Assembly: GCA_022826885.1 (NCBI GenBank)
Contig: JAJDUB010000068.1
Location: 1 to 64,000, forward strand
Source of the DNA: Gammaproteobacteria bacterium
GTDB lineage: Bacteria > Pseudomonadota > Gammaproteobacteria > Eutrophobiales > Eutrophobiaceae
Direction of reading: 5' to 3'
Length of the DNA stretch: 64,000 nt
In this document: in pieces, positions 19,046-28,462 of the stretch
Position numbering within the stretch: the stretch's first letter is position 1
Layout of the letters: each line of letters opens with the position of its first letter
Notes under the pieces: generated by a model
Database searches by the model: none
Told to the model about the DNA's origin: nothing
What the model saw: only the letters and a program-made list of their open reading frames with translations
Made by a program: the position numbers and the translations under genes

Positions 19046-19879
19046 TTATCCGGGAACCGCAATCTGCTGTCCCATGATCACCTGCTTGCCGGGAGCGTCC
19101 CAGTTGATTTTACCCGGCTCCGTCAGCAGGATCACCGTAGAGCCCATATTGAAGCGCCCGATTTCATCTCCCTGTGCGAAGGAGATTCCCGGCTCATAAT
19201 GCCAACTGGCGTATTCCCGTTTATCGGCAGGAGTTACTTGCCCATGCCATGTCGTTTCTACGGAGCCTACGAAAATCGCGCCTACGAAGATAACGGAAAA
19301 CATGCCGATTTCCGAGCGAAATGTGGTGATTACGCGCTCATTCCTGGCAAACAATCTATCGACGCGATGTGTGTGAGCGGGGCCGACCGAAAACAGGCGT
19401 CCTGGAATGTACGCCATGAAGGCCAGTTCTCCGTCAGTGGGAATATGCACTCGATGGTAATCCCTGGGGGACAGGTAAAGTGTCATGAAGCTCCCGTTTT
19501 GATAATACCCGATGTGATCCTCGTCTCCGTGGACCAGTTCTGCAAGTGAGTAATATTTCCCCTTGGCCTGGACAATCCGCTCGTCTTCAAGAGTTCCGGC
19601 AGCACCTATATTACCGTCAACGGGTGATGTGAGGCCGTTGCCTGCCCCGGATACAGGGCGCAGACCGGGTTTCAGGCTGCGGGTGAAAAAATCATTGAAG
19701 GTCTCATATTCATGGGCTGAAGTCTTTTCAGCCAGGCTCATATCGACCTTGTATTTCCTGATGAATAATCGTATCAAGACGTTTTTCCAGGGACGCCAGG
19801 GGCAACGGGTCGCCCTGTACATCAGCCTGGATAGCAGGTGATGCAGGAAATTCGGGGTCAGGGTAAATATTCCCGGCAT
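19046..19879 (-). CDS. psd: Phosphatidylserine decarboxylase proenzyme
   Basis: YETFNDFFTRSLKPGLRP, SPVDGNIGAAG, LYLSPRDYHRVHIP, FNMGSTVILL processing-site motif. Confidence 0.95.
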   Translation of the reverse strand: MPGIFTLTPNFLHHLLSRLMYRATRCPWRPWKNVLIRLFIRKYKVDMSLAEKTSAHEYETFNDFFTRSLKPGLRPVSGAGNGLTSPVDGNIGAAGTLEDERIVQAKGKYYSLAELVHGDEDHIGYYQNGSFMTLYLSPRDYHRVHIPTDGELAFMAYIPGRLFSVGPAHTHRVDRLFARNERVITTFRSEIGMFSVIFVGAIFVGSVETTWHGQVTPADKREYASWHYEPGISFAQGDEIGRFNMGSTVILLTEPGKINWDAPGKQVIMGQQIAVPG

Positions 19880-19894
19880 TAAAGAGGAAGAAAG

Positions 19895-20521
19895 CTAACC
19901 GTCAATGAATTCACGAATCCGGTTAAACCTGTCAGCGATGTCCAGTGCATCATGTGGTGCAGAAAATATCCCTACCATACGGCCCAGCGGATCAATCAGG
20001 AATAATGAGCCTCCATGATTTATGAGGTAGTTTTCCTCATCCTGCGTTTTATCCCGAAAATAGGGCAGGCCGATCTGGCCCGTCAAACCTGCTATTTGTT
20101 CCGCCGAACCACCGAGGCCGATAAATTCCGGGTTGAAAGAACTGAGGTATTGCTCCAGGCGCTCTGAAGTATCCCGGTCGGGGTCAACCGTCACCAACAC
20201 GAATTGTACGTCCCTGGCCTGGTCCAGTTGATGGTGCGCCTTATCCATGACTGCAAGGGTGACCGGGCAGATATCGGGGCAGTGCGTGAAACCGAAGAAC
20301 AGCAGCGACCACTTGCCGCGCAGGTCGGCCAGTGTGAACGGGTTGTTTTCATGGTCCACAGTGGTAAACGGGGCGAGGGTTTTCGGTTCGGGCCAGAGCA
20401 GCCCCGGGATGGCAGTTTCCGGCTCCTGCCGGTGCATGGCGGCCAGCACGCCGATGACGGCTGCCAGCACAACCAGGCCGGATACCAGGAGCCCCATTTT
20501 GACGGATTGCCGGGTCATCAT
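19895..20521 (-). CDS. SCO1/SenC family copper-binding/redox protein
   Basis: KWSLLFFGFTHCPDICPVTLAVM, VTVDPDRDTSERLEQYL. Confidence 0.92.
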   Translation of the reverse strand: MMTRQSVKMGLLVSGLVVLAAVIGVLAAMHRQEPETAIPGLLWPEPKTLAPFTTVDHENNPFTLADLRGKWSLLFFGFTHCPDICPVTLAVMDKAHHQLDQARDVQFVLVTVDPDRDTSERLEQYLSSFNPEFIGLGGSAEQIAGLTGQIGLPYFRDKTQDEENYLINHGGSLFLIDPLGRMVGIFSAPHDALDIADRFNRIREFIDG

Positions 20522-20658
20522 GGCTGGCCATTATATAAGAAAAGCCTGCTATTGATTGGATAAATTGCAAAGTTTATAATCACACAGTTCATACCGGGAG
20601 CGGTTCTTCCTTGGCAATTGGAAATTGATTAATTTATAACTAAAATCAGGATGTTAAA

Positions 20659-22086
20659 ATGACAAATAGAAGTATTTTCTGCGTACTGGCATTGATATTG
20701 TTTCCCATTTCGGCATTCGCAGAGGCCGTGCACGGGCAAGTGTCGGTGGTTGATGAACCGCTGGTGTTCAACGAGGCCATGCTGGTATCGGCAATCGTAC
20801 TGGCGGTGACATTTATCGGTATTTTCACCGAGATGCTGCATGGGCTGGAGCGCATGAAAGTGGCGGCGGGCGGCGCCATCGCCATGGTGATTGTCGGGCA
20901 GATTTACGGTTTTTACAACCCGGAACTGGCGGTTGAAGCGGTGGACTGGAACGTGGTCTTCCTGCTGGGCGCCATGATGACGGTGATTGCCATGATGATC
21001 CCGACCGGCGGCTTCGATATGCTGGCCTACCGGATCGCCAATTTCAGCAAGGGCCGTTTGTATTTATTGCTGGCCTTGATTGGCACCTGTGTCACCGTTC
21101 TGTCCCTGTTGCTGGACAACGTGACCACGGTGGTGATATTCGGCCCGCTTATTATCCTGATTGCCCGGGCACAAAAGATTACTCCGATTCCCTACCTGCT
21201 GGCGGCTGCCCTGTTGTCGGACACCGGCGGAGTCGCCACCCTGGTGGGCGATCCCCCGAACCTGATGATCGGTTCCGCGGCCAATATCTCGTTCAACGAT
21301 TTCGCCATTCACATGTTCCCGCCGGTGTTCATCGCCTGGATAGGCGTGCTGATCCTGCTGAAATACCTGTTCAAGGAAGAACTGGCCGAGACGCCGGCAG
21401 ACGTATCCGATTACTCGGTAGAGTTGAAAAATCCCAGGGTGTGGAACGCTTCCATCGTCATCCTCTGTGTCATGGTCGTCCTGTTCATGCTCCATCATAC
21501 GCTGCACTGGGAACCCTGGTTCGTTGCGGCAATCGGTATGGTGTCGCTGATGTACGTGTCCCGAAAGATCATCATGGACAATACGTTCGAGCACGTGGAA
21601 ATCACCTTGCTGGTGTTCTTCATTTCCCTGTTCATGCTGGTGGGGGGCGTGGAACACAGCCGGTTCCTGATGTACATCGGCAACTATATTACGCCATTTG
21701 TACAACAGGACCTGCTGGTGGCGACCATCATCCTGATGTGGGTGGGAGCCATCATGTCGGCGGCCATCGATAACATTCCCTTCACGGCAGCCATGATTCC
21801 CATCATCCTGAGCATGGAAACGGTCGGCATTAACGTTACGCCGTTGTGGTGGGGTCTGGCCATCGGCGTCGGTATGGGCGGCAACGGAACCCATATCGGT
21901 TCGACGGCGAACGTGTTCATCGTGACGATTTCCGAGCGCCTGGCAAGAAACGAGAACGATCCGAGCCTGCGCATCACACCGGGCCTCTGGTTCAGGAAAG
22001 GCCTGCCGGTCATGCTGCTGACCCTGGTGATCTCGACGATCTTCTTTATTATCTTCTGGGATTTCCTGTCAAAGCCCCTGGCCTGA
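20659..22086 (+). CDS. ArsB/NhaD/SLC13-like permease
   Basis: Polytopic; LDNVTTVVIFGPLIILIARA, GGVATLVGDPPNLMIG, GGNGTHIGSTANVFIV. Confidence 0.85.
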   Translation: MTNRSIFCVLALILFPISAFAEAVHGQVSVVDEPLVFNEAMLVSAIVLAVTFIGIFTEMLHGLERMKVAAGGAIAMVIVGQIYGFYNPELAVEAVDWNVVFLLGAMMTVIAMMIPTGGFDMLAYRIANFSKGRLYLLLALIGTCVTVLSLLLDNVTTVVIFGPLIILIARAQKITPIPYLLAAALLSDTGGVATLVGDPPNLMIGSAANISFNDFAIHMFPPVFIAWIGVLILLKYLFKEELAETPADVSDYSVELKNPRVWNASIVILCVMVVLFMLHHTLHWEPWFVAAIGMVSLMYVSRKIIMDNTFEHVEITLLVFFISLFMLVGGVEHSRFLMYIGNYITPFVQQDLLVATIILMWVGAIMSAAIDNIPFTAAMIPIILSMETVGINVTPLWWGLAIGVGMGGNGTHIGSTANVFIVTISERLARNENDPSLRITPGLWFRKGLPVMLLTLVISTIFFIIFWDFLSKPLA

Positions 22087-22095
22087 TCAATTGTT

Positions 22096-22137
22096 GGGGT
22101 CAGAGTAAAAATTCTTCGAATTTCTTACTCTGACCCC
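22096..22137. repeat. Palindromic repeat, copy 5 (doublet 1, unit A)
   Basis: ggggtcagagtaaaaattcttcgaatttcttactctgacccc. Confidence 0.92.
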
Positions 22138-22159
22138 GAGATATCCGGATAAAACCAGC

Positions 22160-22202
22160 GGGGTCAGAGTAAGAATTTCGCCAGAAATTTTACTCTGACC
22201 CC
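22160..22202. repeat. Palindromic repeat, copy 6 (doublet 1, unit B)
   Basis: ggggtcagagtaagaatttcgccagaaattttactctgacccc; 22-nt spacer from unit A. Confidence 0.92.
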
Positions 22203-22221
22203 TTAAATCTGACTTCAGGTA

Positions 22222-22524
22222 TCAGGTAAACCAGGAATCCAGTTCATCGGTTTTCAACTCTTCAATCGTGTAGATGTTGAAGGCCTTGTAAACCTTCCAG
22301 TTGTAGATTTTCGTCTCGATCTCCAGCGCATCCATGGCCCCGGCCTGTGCCAGCCGGGCCTGGTATTTCCTGACCTGGCCGTCGGCATAGTCATTGCACT
22401 GCCTGATGAAATCGCTGATGATTTTTTTCTTTTCGGCAACACTGTTCATGATCTTCTCCGGTCTTTTCCATAGTGTTCGTATGATGTATATTAGGGAAAC
22501 AATGACCAACATCAAAGTCGCCAC
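22222..22524 (-). CDS. Small protein with N-terminal TM segment, unknown function
   Basis: 100 aa ORF; MATLMLVIVSLIYIIRTLW hydrophobic N-terminus then charged helix; may start internally at MNSVAEKKK. Confidence 0.55.
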   Translation of the reverse strand: MATLMLVIVSLIYIIRTLWKRPEKIMNSVAEKKKIISDFIRQCNDYADGQVRKYQARLAQAGAMDALEIETKIYNWKVYKAFNIYTIEELKTDELDSWFT

Positions 22525-22545
22525 TGCATAATATTGATTTGATTA

Positions 22546-23802
22546 ATGGGGGTAAACATGTCCGATTATGTCACACACACCTTGCCTGACGTGAGCTTGA
22601 CGGATCACTTGCGCGGGATACTGGATCAACTGGATGAGTCCAATGTCGAATTGAGGGACTGCCTTTCCATGCCGCCGGCGGTGTATACCTCCGAGGAATG
22701 GTTCGAGTTCGAGAGACGGGCCGTCTGGGACCGGGAATGGATCTGTGTAGGGCACATCGGCACCATCCCCAAGCCGGGAGATTATGTTTCCGTCACGATC
22801 AATGAAGACCCGCTGCTCGTACAGCGCAAAGACGACGGCGGCGTACGCGTCATGTCCGCCGTATGCCAGCACCGCGGCCATGTGCTGGGTGAGGAAACAG
22901 GCAATACCCGTGTCTTTACCTGTCCCTTTCATGGCTGGTCCTACGATGAAACCGGCAAGCTGGTCAGCGCCCCGGAAATGGATGCCCATGTCAGCCTGGG
23001 TGAATTACAGGAAAAATACTGCCTGCCCGTGCTGCGTACTGAAGTGTGGAACGGTTTTATCTTCATCAACATGGACGGCACGGCCAAACCCCTGGCGCCG
23101 CGCCTGAAACGTCTCACAAAGGAAATAGAAAACCATAATCTTGCCGAGATGGGAGGTGTACCTACGGTGGACTGGGGGCCAAGTCCGTGGAACTGGAAGT
23201 TCATGCACGAGAATGCCATCGAACCCCACCACACCTGGTACCTGCACAAGGGGCCCCATGACTTTGCCCCTTCCAAGCTGGCCACGTTTGCCGAATGGGA
23301 CGACTTCGATGACGGCGCCATATACCATCCCACCGGTTTCCTGGAACTGGACGGCAATTTTACCGCTGCATTTCATTGCCTGTTCCCGATCATCGAGGGG
23401 TTGACCGAAAACGAACGCAAGCGGGTGATGTTTGCCTGTATCCTGCCAAACCTGTTCTTCGGCTGTGTGCCTGACGGTTGTTTCTATTACTGCATCCTGC
23501 CCCAGGGCGCCAATGCCATGACCATCCGGGTCGGTTTTATCTATCCCAAATCGACCCTGCGGATGGATAATTTCGATATTATTTTCAAATCCGTCGTCAT
23601 GGGTCTGGAAACACTGAACGACCAGGATACCGGCGCCAATACCGCCGTTCACAAAGGGCTGCGCTCACGTTTTGCGCCACGGGGTCGTTACGCGCCGAAA
23701 GAAGCGACGTTGCCGCAATTCAACCGCTGGCTGATCACCCGTTACAAGGCCTATGCGGCGGAGCTGGAGGGACGCAAGCAAAGAACCAGGCAAGTAGCTT
23801 GA
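22546..23802 (+). CDS. Rieske-type aromatic ring-hydroxylating oxygenase, alpha subunit
   Basis: CQHRGHVLGEETGNTRVFTCPFHGW Rieske motif; NWKFMHENAIEPHHTWYLHKG mononuclear iron region. Confidence 0.93.
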   Translation: MGVNMSDYVTHTLPDVSLTDHLRGILDQLDESNVELRDCLSMPPAVYTSEEWFEFERRAVWDREWICVGHIGTIPKPGDYVSVTINEDPLLVQRKDDGGVRVMSAVCQHRGHVLGEETGNTRVFTCPFHGWSYDETGKLVSAPEMDAHVSLGELQEKYCLPVLRTEVWNGFIFINMDGTAKPLAPRLKRLTKEIENHNLAEMGGVPTVDWGPSPWNWKFMHENAIEPHHTWYLHKGPHDFAPSKLATFAEWDDFDDGAIYHPTGFLELDGNFTAAFHCLFPIIEGLTENERKRVMFACILPNLFFGCVPDGCFYYCILPQGANAMTIRVGFIYPKSTLRMDNFDIIFKSVVMGLETLNDQDTGANTAVHKGLRSRFAPRGRYAPKEATLPQFNRWLITRYKAYAAELEGRKQRTRQVA

Positions 23803-23820
23803 TAGCGGCCGGGAAATGCA

Positions 23821-23862
23821 GGGGTCAGAGTAAAAATTCTTCGAATTTCTTACTCTGACCCC
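23821..23862. repeat. Palindromic repeat, copy 7 (doublet 2, unit A)
   Basis: Identical over 42 nt to 22096-22137. Confidence 0.92.
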
Positions 23863-23885
23863 GAGGTATACAGGTAAAACTATGG

Positions 23886-23928
23886 GGGGTCGGAGTAAGA
23901 ATTTCGTCAGAAATTTTACTCTGACCCC
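23886..23928. repeat. Palindromic repeat, copy 8 (doublet 2, unit B)
   Basis: ggggtcggagtaagaatttcgtcagaaattttactctgacccc; 2 mismatches to 22160-22202. Confidence 0.92.
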
Positions 23929-23948
23929 AGGATATCAAGGTAACAGGC

Positions 23949-24701
23949 ATGAGCAATGAACTTGCAGAAATCAAGGGACTGCTGGAAAAACTGGATGCAA
24001 AACTGAACCGCCTGGAGGATGTGGAGGCAATACAGCGCCTGATCGTGACTTATGCCCGCGGCTGTGATCGGGGCAACGACCCGGAAATCATCGGCCCCTG
24101 TTTTGCCGAAGACGGCACCTGGGAGTGCAAGGGTTTCGGCAAGTACCACGGCCGGGACCGACTGGCAAAAGGATTGCACGGGATTGCCGGCGAGAAAATC
24201 TGGTGGTCGTTGCACTACATGATCTCTCCACTGATCGATATCGCCCCGGACGGCCGGACTGCGACCGTATTCTGGTACCTGTGGGAATCGGCAACCGTGC
24301 CCAACCCACATACCGACGAAGCGGAATCACACTGGATCGGCGGCACCTATGACTGCGAGTGCGTAAAACAGGACGGGCGCTGGCTGTTCCGGTCCATGGA
24401 GTTGAAGCTGAACATGGTGAGTCCCTACGACGACGGCTGGGTAAAGGCCAAATTCCTCGATGGCAGCCGCAACTCCCCGTACCTGATGAACCTGGAGCAG
24501 GGCGAGTATTACTGGTGCGCCTGCGGCCGCTCGAAAAATCAGCCATTCTGCGACGGTTCCCACAAGGAGACAAGGCGTGAGCCGCTGAAGTTCACACTGG
24601 ATGACTTCCGGCACGTGGCCTTGTGCGGTTGCAAATACTCGAAAACCAAACCCTGGTGCGACGGCTCGCATTTGAAACTGAACCTGGACCAGGGTTCTTG
24701 A
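23949..24701 (+). CDS. NTF2/SnoaL-like domain fused to two C-terminal CDGSH iron-sulfur motifs
   Basis: N-terminal VEAIQRLIVTYARGCDRGNDPEIIGPCFAEDGTWE...; C-terminal CACGRSKNQPFCDGSH and CGCKYSKTKPWCDGSH, both matching CxC-x2-S-x3-P-x-CDGSH. Confidence 0.9.
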   Translation: MSNELAEIKGLLEKLDAKLNRLEDVEAIQRLIVTYARGCDRGNDPEIIGPCFAEDGTWECKGFGKYHGRDRLAKGLHGIAGEKIWWSLHYMISPLIDIAPDGRTATVFWYLWESATVPNPHTDEAESHWIGGTYDCECVKQDGRWLFRSMELKLNMVSPYDDGWVKAKFLDGSRNSPYLMNLEQGEYYWCACGRSKNQPFCDGSHKETRREPLKFTLDDFRHVALCGCKYSKTKPWCDGSHLKLNLDQGS

Positions 24702-24704
24702 TTC

Positions 24705-26345
24705 ATGGTAACGAGAAGAGATTTTCTGAAATCGTCGTTCCTGGCTGCCGGCGCGCCCCTGGCCGCTCGCAGCGCCGGAACGGAAGACTTTCCTGAGAAA
24801 CCTCTTCCCGGAACCCTGACGCCTGCCGAATACAACCAGGCCGTTGCGGAATTGCGCGAGGCAGTCGGCGACCGATGGGTGTTTACCGATGATGAAACGG
24901 AACTGAGGACGTACCGGGACGTCTATTCAACCACGCCCGATGAAGCGCACATGCCGGCCGCCGCGGTCGCGCCCAGGACGGTTGAAGAGATACAGGCCAT
25001 CCTCAGGATAGCGCGGGATTACCGCATCCCCCTCTGGACCATCTCCACCGGCAAGAATTATGCCTACGGCGGGCCGGCGCCGATGAAACCGGGCTATTTC
25101 GTCCTCGATTTGAACCGCATGAAGCGTATTATCGAAGTGAACGAAGAGCACGGCTATGCGGTGGTCGAACCGGGGGTAAGCTATTTTGAGCTGTATAATT
25201 ACCTGCAACGGCGCGGCAGCAAACTCTGGATAGACCCCGCGGCCCCGGGCTGGGGAAGCGTCCTGGGTAACCTTTCCGAACACGGCGCGGGTTACACCCC
25301 TTACGGTGATCACCTGCTGATGAATTGCGGCATGCAGGTGGTGCTAGCGGACGGCACCGTGGTCGATACCGGCATGGGCGCGTTATCCGGTTCCGCCACT
25401 TCAAGCCTGTACAAGTACGGTTGCGGGCCATGGGTCGAGGGTATGTTTACCCAGTCGAATTTCGGCATCATTACCAAAGTCGGCATCTGGCTGATGCCGG
25501 AACCGCCCGGCTACCGGCCGTACCTGGTGACTTTCCCGCGGGAGGATGACCTCTACCAGATCACTGAGGTGGTCGGTCCCCTGCGACTCAACATGTTGAT
25601 ACCCAATGCGGCGACCACGGTGGGCCTGATCTGGGAGGCGGCGCCCAATGTAACCAGGAAGCAGTATTACAACGGAAAAGGCCCCATGCCCATGCGCCAC
25701 CGTCAGCAGATGGCGGAGGACCTGAACATCGGCATGTGGAATTTCTACGGCGCCCTGTACGGGCCGGAACCGATCATGGACAACAACTGGAAAGTCCTTG
25801 AAGAAGCCTTTCGCAGCATTCCCGGCGCCAGGTTTTTCTTCGAAGGGGACCGGCCCGGCGATCCGGCCTGGCGCTACCGGGTCAAGCTCATGAGCGGCGT
25901 GCCGAACATGACCGAGTTCAGCCTGATGAACTGGGTAGGCAGCGGCGCGCACATCGATTTCTCGCCCCGTTCGCCGGTAACCGGTGAAGATTCGATGAGG
26001 CAGTTCACCCTGATCAGGGACAGGGCGAACGAATACGGGTTCGATTATATCGGTGAATTCCTGGTGGGCTGGCGGGAACTTTTAAATATCTTCCAACTGG
26101 TATTCGACCGCCTGAACGATGATGAACGGCGCCGCGCCCATGAGTGTTTCGGCCACCTTGTCAATGATTTTGCCGAGCACGGTTATGGTGAATATCGCAC
26201 CCATCTCGATTTTATGGACCAGATCGCCGGCACCTACAACTGGAATGACGGGGCGCTGTGGAAACTGCATCACCGGCTGAAGCAGGCGCTGGACCCTGTG
26301 GGCATCCTGTCTCCGGGCAAGAGCGGCATCTGGCCGGTGGCGTGA
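24705..26345 (+). CDS. FAD-linked oxidase of VAO/p-cresol methylhydroxylase family, Tat signal
   Basis: Tat motif TRRDFLKSS; PLWTISTGKNYAYGGPAP, YAVVEPGVSYFELYNYL, GYTPYGDHLLMNCGMQVVLADG; followed by a c-type cytochrome gene. Confidence 0.88.
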   Translation: MVTRRDFLKSSFLAAGAPLAARSAGTEDFPEKPLPGTLTPAEYNQAVAELREAVGDRWVFTDDETELRTYRDVYSTTPDEAHMPAAAVAPRTVEEIQAILRIARDYRIPLWTISTGKNYAYGGPAPMKPGYFVLDLNRMKRIIEVNEEHGYAVVEPGVSYFELYNYLQRRGSKLWIDPAAPGWGSVLGNLSEHGAGYTPYGDHLLMNCGMQVVLADGTVVDTGMGALSGSATSSLYKYGCGPWVEGMFTQSNFGIITKVGIWLMPEPPGYRPYLVTFPREDDLYQITEVVGPLRLNMLIPNAATTVGLIWEAAPNVTRKQYYNGKGPMPMRHRQQMAEDLNIGMWNFYGALYGPEPIMDNNWKVLEEAFRSIPGARFFFEGDRPGDPAWRYRVKLMSGVPNMTEFSLMNWVGSGAHIDFSPRSPVTGEDSMRQFTLIRDRANEYGFDYIGEFLVGWRELLNIFQLVFDRLNDDERRRAHECFGHLVNDFAEHGYGEYRTHLDFMDQIAGTYNWNDGALWKLHHRLKQALDPVGILSPGKSGIWPVA

Positions 26346-26348
26346 GAG

Positions 26349-26747
26349 ATGTGCGACCTGACCCCATATATTTCACTGTTCTATGCGGCGTGTCTGCTAA
26401 CGCTGCCGGCCGGTTGTGGCGATAACGGGTCGGCAGGGAGAGGAAATGCGGCGCAGGTAGCCGGCAGCGCCGACGCGCCGGTCGACATCCATGACGGCAA
26501 AACCTTGTACGAGTTGTACTGCATTGCCTGCCACGACCAGGGACCGGGCCATCCGGGGACCATGCGCCTGCAGGAGAGAGTCGGTGAGGAACAGGCGGCC
26601 CTGCTGGACCGGGAGAACCTTCCGCCGGAATATATAAAACTGGTGGTGCGGGAAGGGTTCAAACTGATGCCGCCTTTCCGCCACAGTGAGATCTCCGACA
26701 GGCAACTGGATGAACTGGCAGCCTATATCACGGGAGAGGCTGACTGA
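26349..26747 (+). CDS. c-type cytochrome, candidate PchC-like subunit of flavocytochrome
   Basis: Heme motif CIACH, later Met in FKLMPPF; exported N-terminus; 3-nt gap to the flavoprotein. Confidence 0.85.
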   Translation: MCDLTPYISLFYAACLLTLPAGCGDNGSAGRGNAAQVAGSADAPVDIHDGKTLYELYCIACHDQGPGHPGTMRLQERVGEEQAALLDRENLPPEYIKLVVREGFKLMPPFRHSEISDRQLDELAAYITGEAD

Positions 26748-28231
26748 TGGATATGGAAACGGTCACCTTGTCGGCCGAGGCCCGGGCGGTAGCCGAGCGC
26801 ATCCGGAATTTACGCGATTATCTCGAGTTGCTGGCCGAACACGGCCAGTGCATCACCTGGCCCGAAACCGTGCTGCCTGAACCCGATATACGTAAGGTTG
26901 TCGTCGCGGCGGGCCGCGACGCCATGGCCGGGCCGGCTATCGTGTTCGACAATATCCGTGGTTATCCCGGCAAGAGACTGGTAATAGGGGTGCACGGCAG
27001 TTTTTCCAATATAGCCCTGCTGCTGGGCAAACCGAAAGGAACCAGCATCAAGGAACTGTTCTACGAACTGGCGGGTCGTTGGGGATCCGACAAACCGTTG
27101 ATAAACAGGGTGAAACCGGATGACGCACCAGTGCACGAAAACAGGGTTGAAGCGGATATAAACCTGTATGACATGTTGCCGTTGTACCGCATCAATGCCC
27201 TGGATGGCGGTTTTTATATCGCCAAGGCCAATATCGTCAGCCGCGACCCCCGCGACCCGGATAATTTTGCCAAGCAGAACGTGGGGATTTACCGTATCCA
27301 GGTCCAGGGACCGGACAAGTTCACCTTGTTGTCCGTTCCGTCCCACGATATGGCGCAACAGATACGCATGGCGGAACAGGACGATGTCCCGCTGAAGATC
27401 GCAGTGATGCTCGGTAACCACCCGGCCATGGCCATGTTTGCCGCCACCCCCGTCAATTACGATGAATCGGAATTTGCCTATGCTTCGCAGATGATGGGCA
27501 GCCCTATAGACCTCACCCAGTCCGGCAACGGCCTGGATGTTCTTGCCGGCGCAGAAATGGTAATAGAAGCAGAATTGCTCAATAACAAGCGCTGCCTGGA
27601 AGGGCCGTTCGGAGAGTTCCCGGGTAGTTACAGCGGTATTCGTCATGTTCCCCTGTTCCGGGTGACTGCCGTTTCTCACCGCACCGACCCCATCTTTGAA
27701 AGTATTTACATCGGTAAGGGCTGGACCGAACACGATACGTTAATCGGGCTGAGCACCTGTGCCCCCATTTATGCCCAGTTAAAGGAGAACTTCCCGGAAG
27801 TTGTCGCGGTGAACGCCCTGTACCAGCATGGTCTGACCGGGATCATTTCAGTGAAAAACCGGTTTGCCGGCTTCGCCAAGTCGGTAGCAATGCGGGCCCT
27901 GGGGACGCCCCACGGTCTGATGTACCTGAAAAACCTCATCATGGTGGATGACGACGTCGATCCCTTCGATCTCAACCAGGTCATGTGGGCTTTGTCCACG
28001 CGCACCCGCGCCAGCGATATTATCGTGATTCCGAATATGCCCATGGTTATTATCGACCCGGCCGCGGAGATTCCGGGGAAGGGCCATCGCCTGATCATCG
28101 ATGCCACCAGCTTCATGCCCCCCGATCCCATCGGTGGTGATGCAAAGATCGTTTCACCGCCCACAGGTCCTGAAATTGATGACCTGGCAAAGTATATTCT
28201 ACGGCTGCAGAAAGAGGCGGAAGGCCGATGA
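26747..28231 (+). CDS. UbiD family (prFMN-dependent) decarboxylase, paralog 1
   Basis: EGPFGE pair; NVGIYRIQVQGPDKF; AVMLGNHPA; TGATG overlap with the cytochrome gene. Confidence 0.92.
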   Translation: MDMETVTLSAEARAVAERIRNLRDYLELLAEHGQCITWPETVLPEPDIRKVVVAAGRDAMAGPAIVFDNIRGYPGKRLVIGVHGSFSNIALLLGKPKGTSIKELFYELAGRWGSDKPLINRVKPDDAPVHENRVEADINLYDMLPLYRINALDGGFYIAKANIVSRDPRDPDNFAKQNVGIYRIQVQGPDKFTLLSVPSHDMAQQIRMAEQDDVPLKIAVMLGNHPAMAMFAATPVNYDESEFAYASQMMGSPIDLTQSGNGLDVLAGAEMVIEAELLNNKRCLEGPFGEFPGSYSGIRHVPLFRVTAVSHRTDPIFESIYIGKGWTEHDTLIGLSTCAPIYAQLKENFPEVVAVNALYQHGLTGIISVKNRFAGFAKSVAMRALGTPHGLMYLKNLIMVDDDVDPFDLNQVMWALSTRTRASDIIVIPNMPMVIIDPAAEIPGKGHRLIIDATSFMPPDPIGGDAKIVSPPTGPEIDDLAKYILRLQKEAEGR

Positions 28232-28461
28232 ACTGTCCACGGTGCAACTCAGCGCAGGAACACCTGCGCACCGAATACCAGGGTAGGGAAGGGGACGAAC
28301 TGGTCTGGACCGTATTTTACTGCCGGCGCTGTTCGTTCACCTGGCGTGACAGCGAGCCTGCAGAATCGATAGATTATGCTGAGCGGGAAGCCTGGTTCCG
28401 CGCCGACCCGGACCATCCGGAAAAGTACAAACACAACATACCGCCGGCGGATGGGAATTAG
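28228..28461 (+). CDS. VdcD/BsdD-like zinc-ribbon decarboxylase accessory subunit, copy 1
   Basis: CPRCNSAQ...VFYCRRCSFTWRDSEPAESIDYAEREAWFRADPDHPEKYKHNIPP; ATGA overlap with ubiD-like gene. Confidence 0.8.
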   Translation: MNCPRCNSAQEHLRTEYQGREGDELVWTVFYCRRCSFTWRDSEPAESIDYAEREAWFRADPDHPEKYKHNIPPADGN

Positions 28462-28462
28462 G

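Noticed and set aside
19046-19879. MGST instead of LGST at the Psd processing site
   Set aside because: Conservative substitution keeping the essential GST; not strong evidence of novelty.
3943-23928. CRISPR array interpretation of the GGGGTCAGAGTAA repeats
   Set aside because: Copies are kilobases apart or in pairs, occur in both orientations, and have no spacer series or cas genes.
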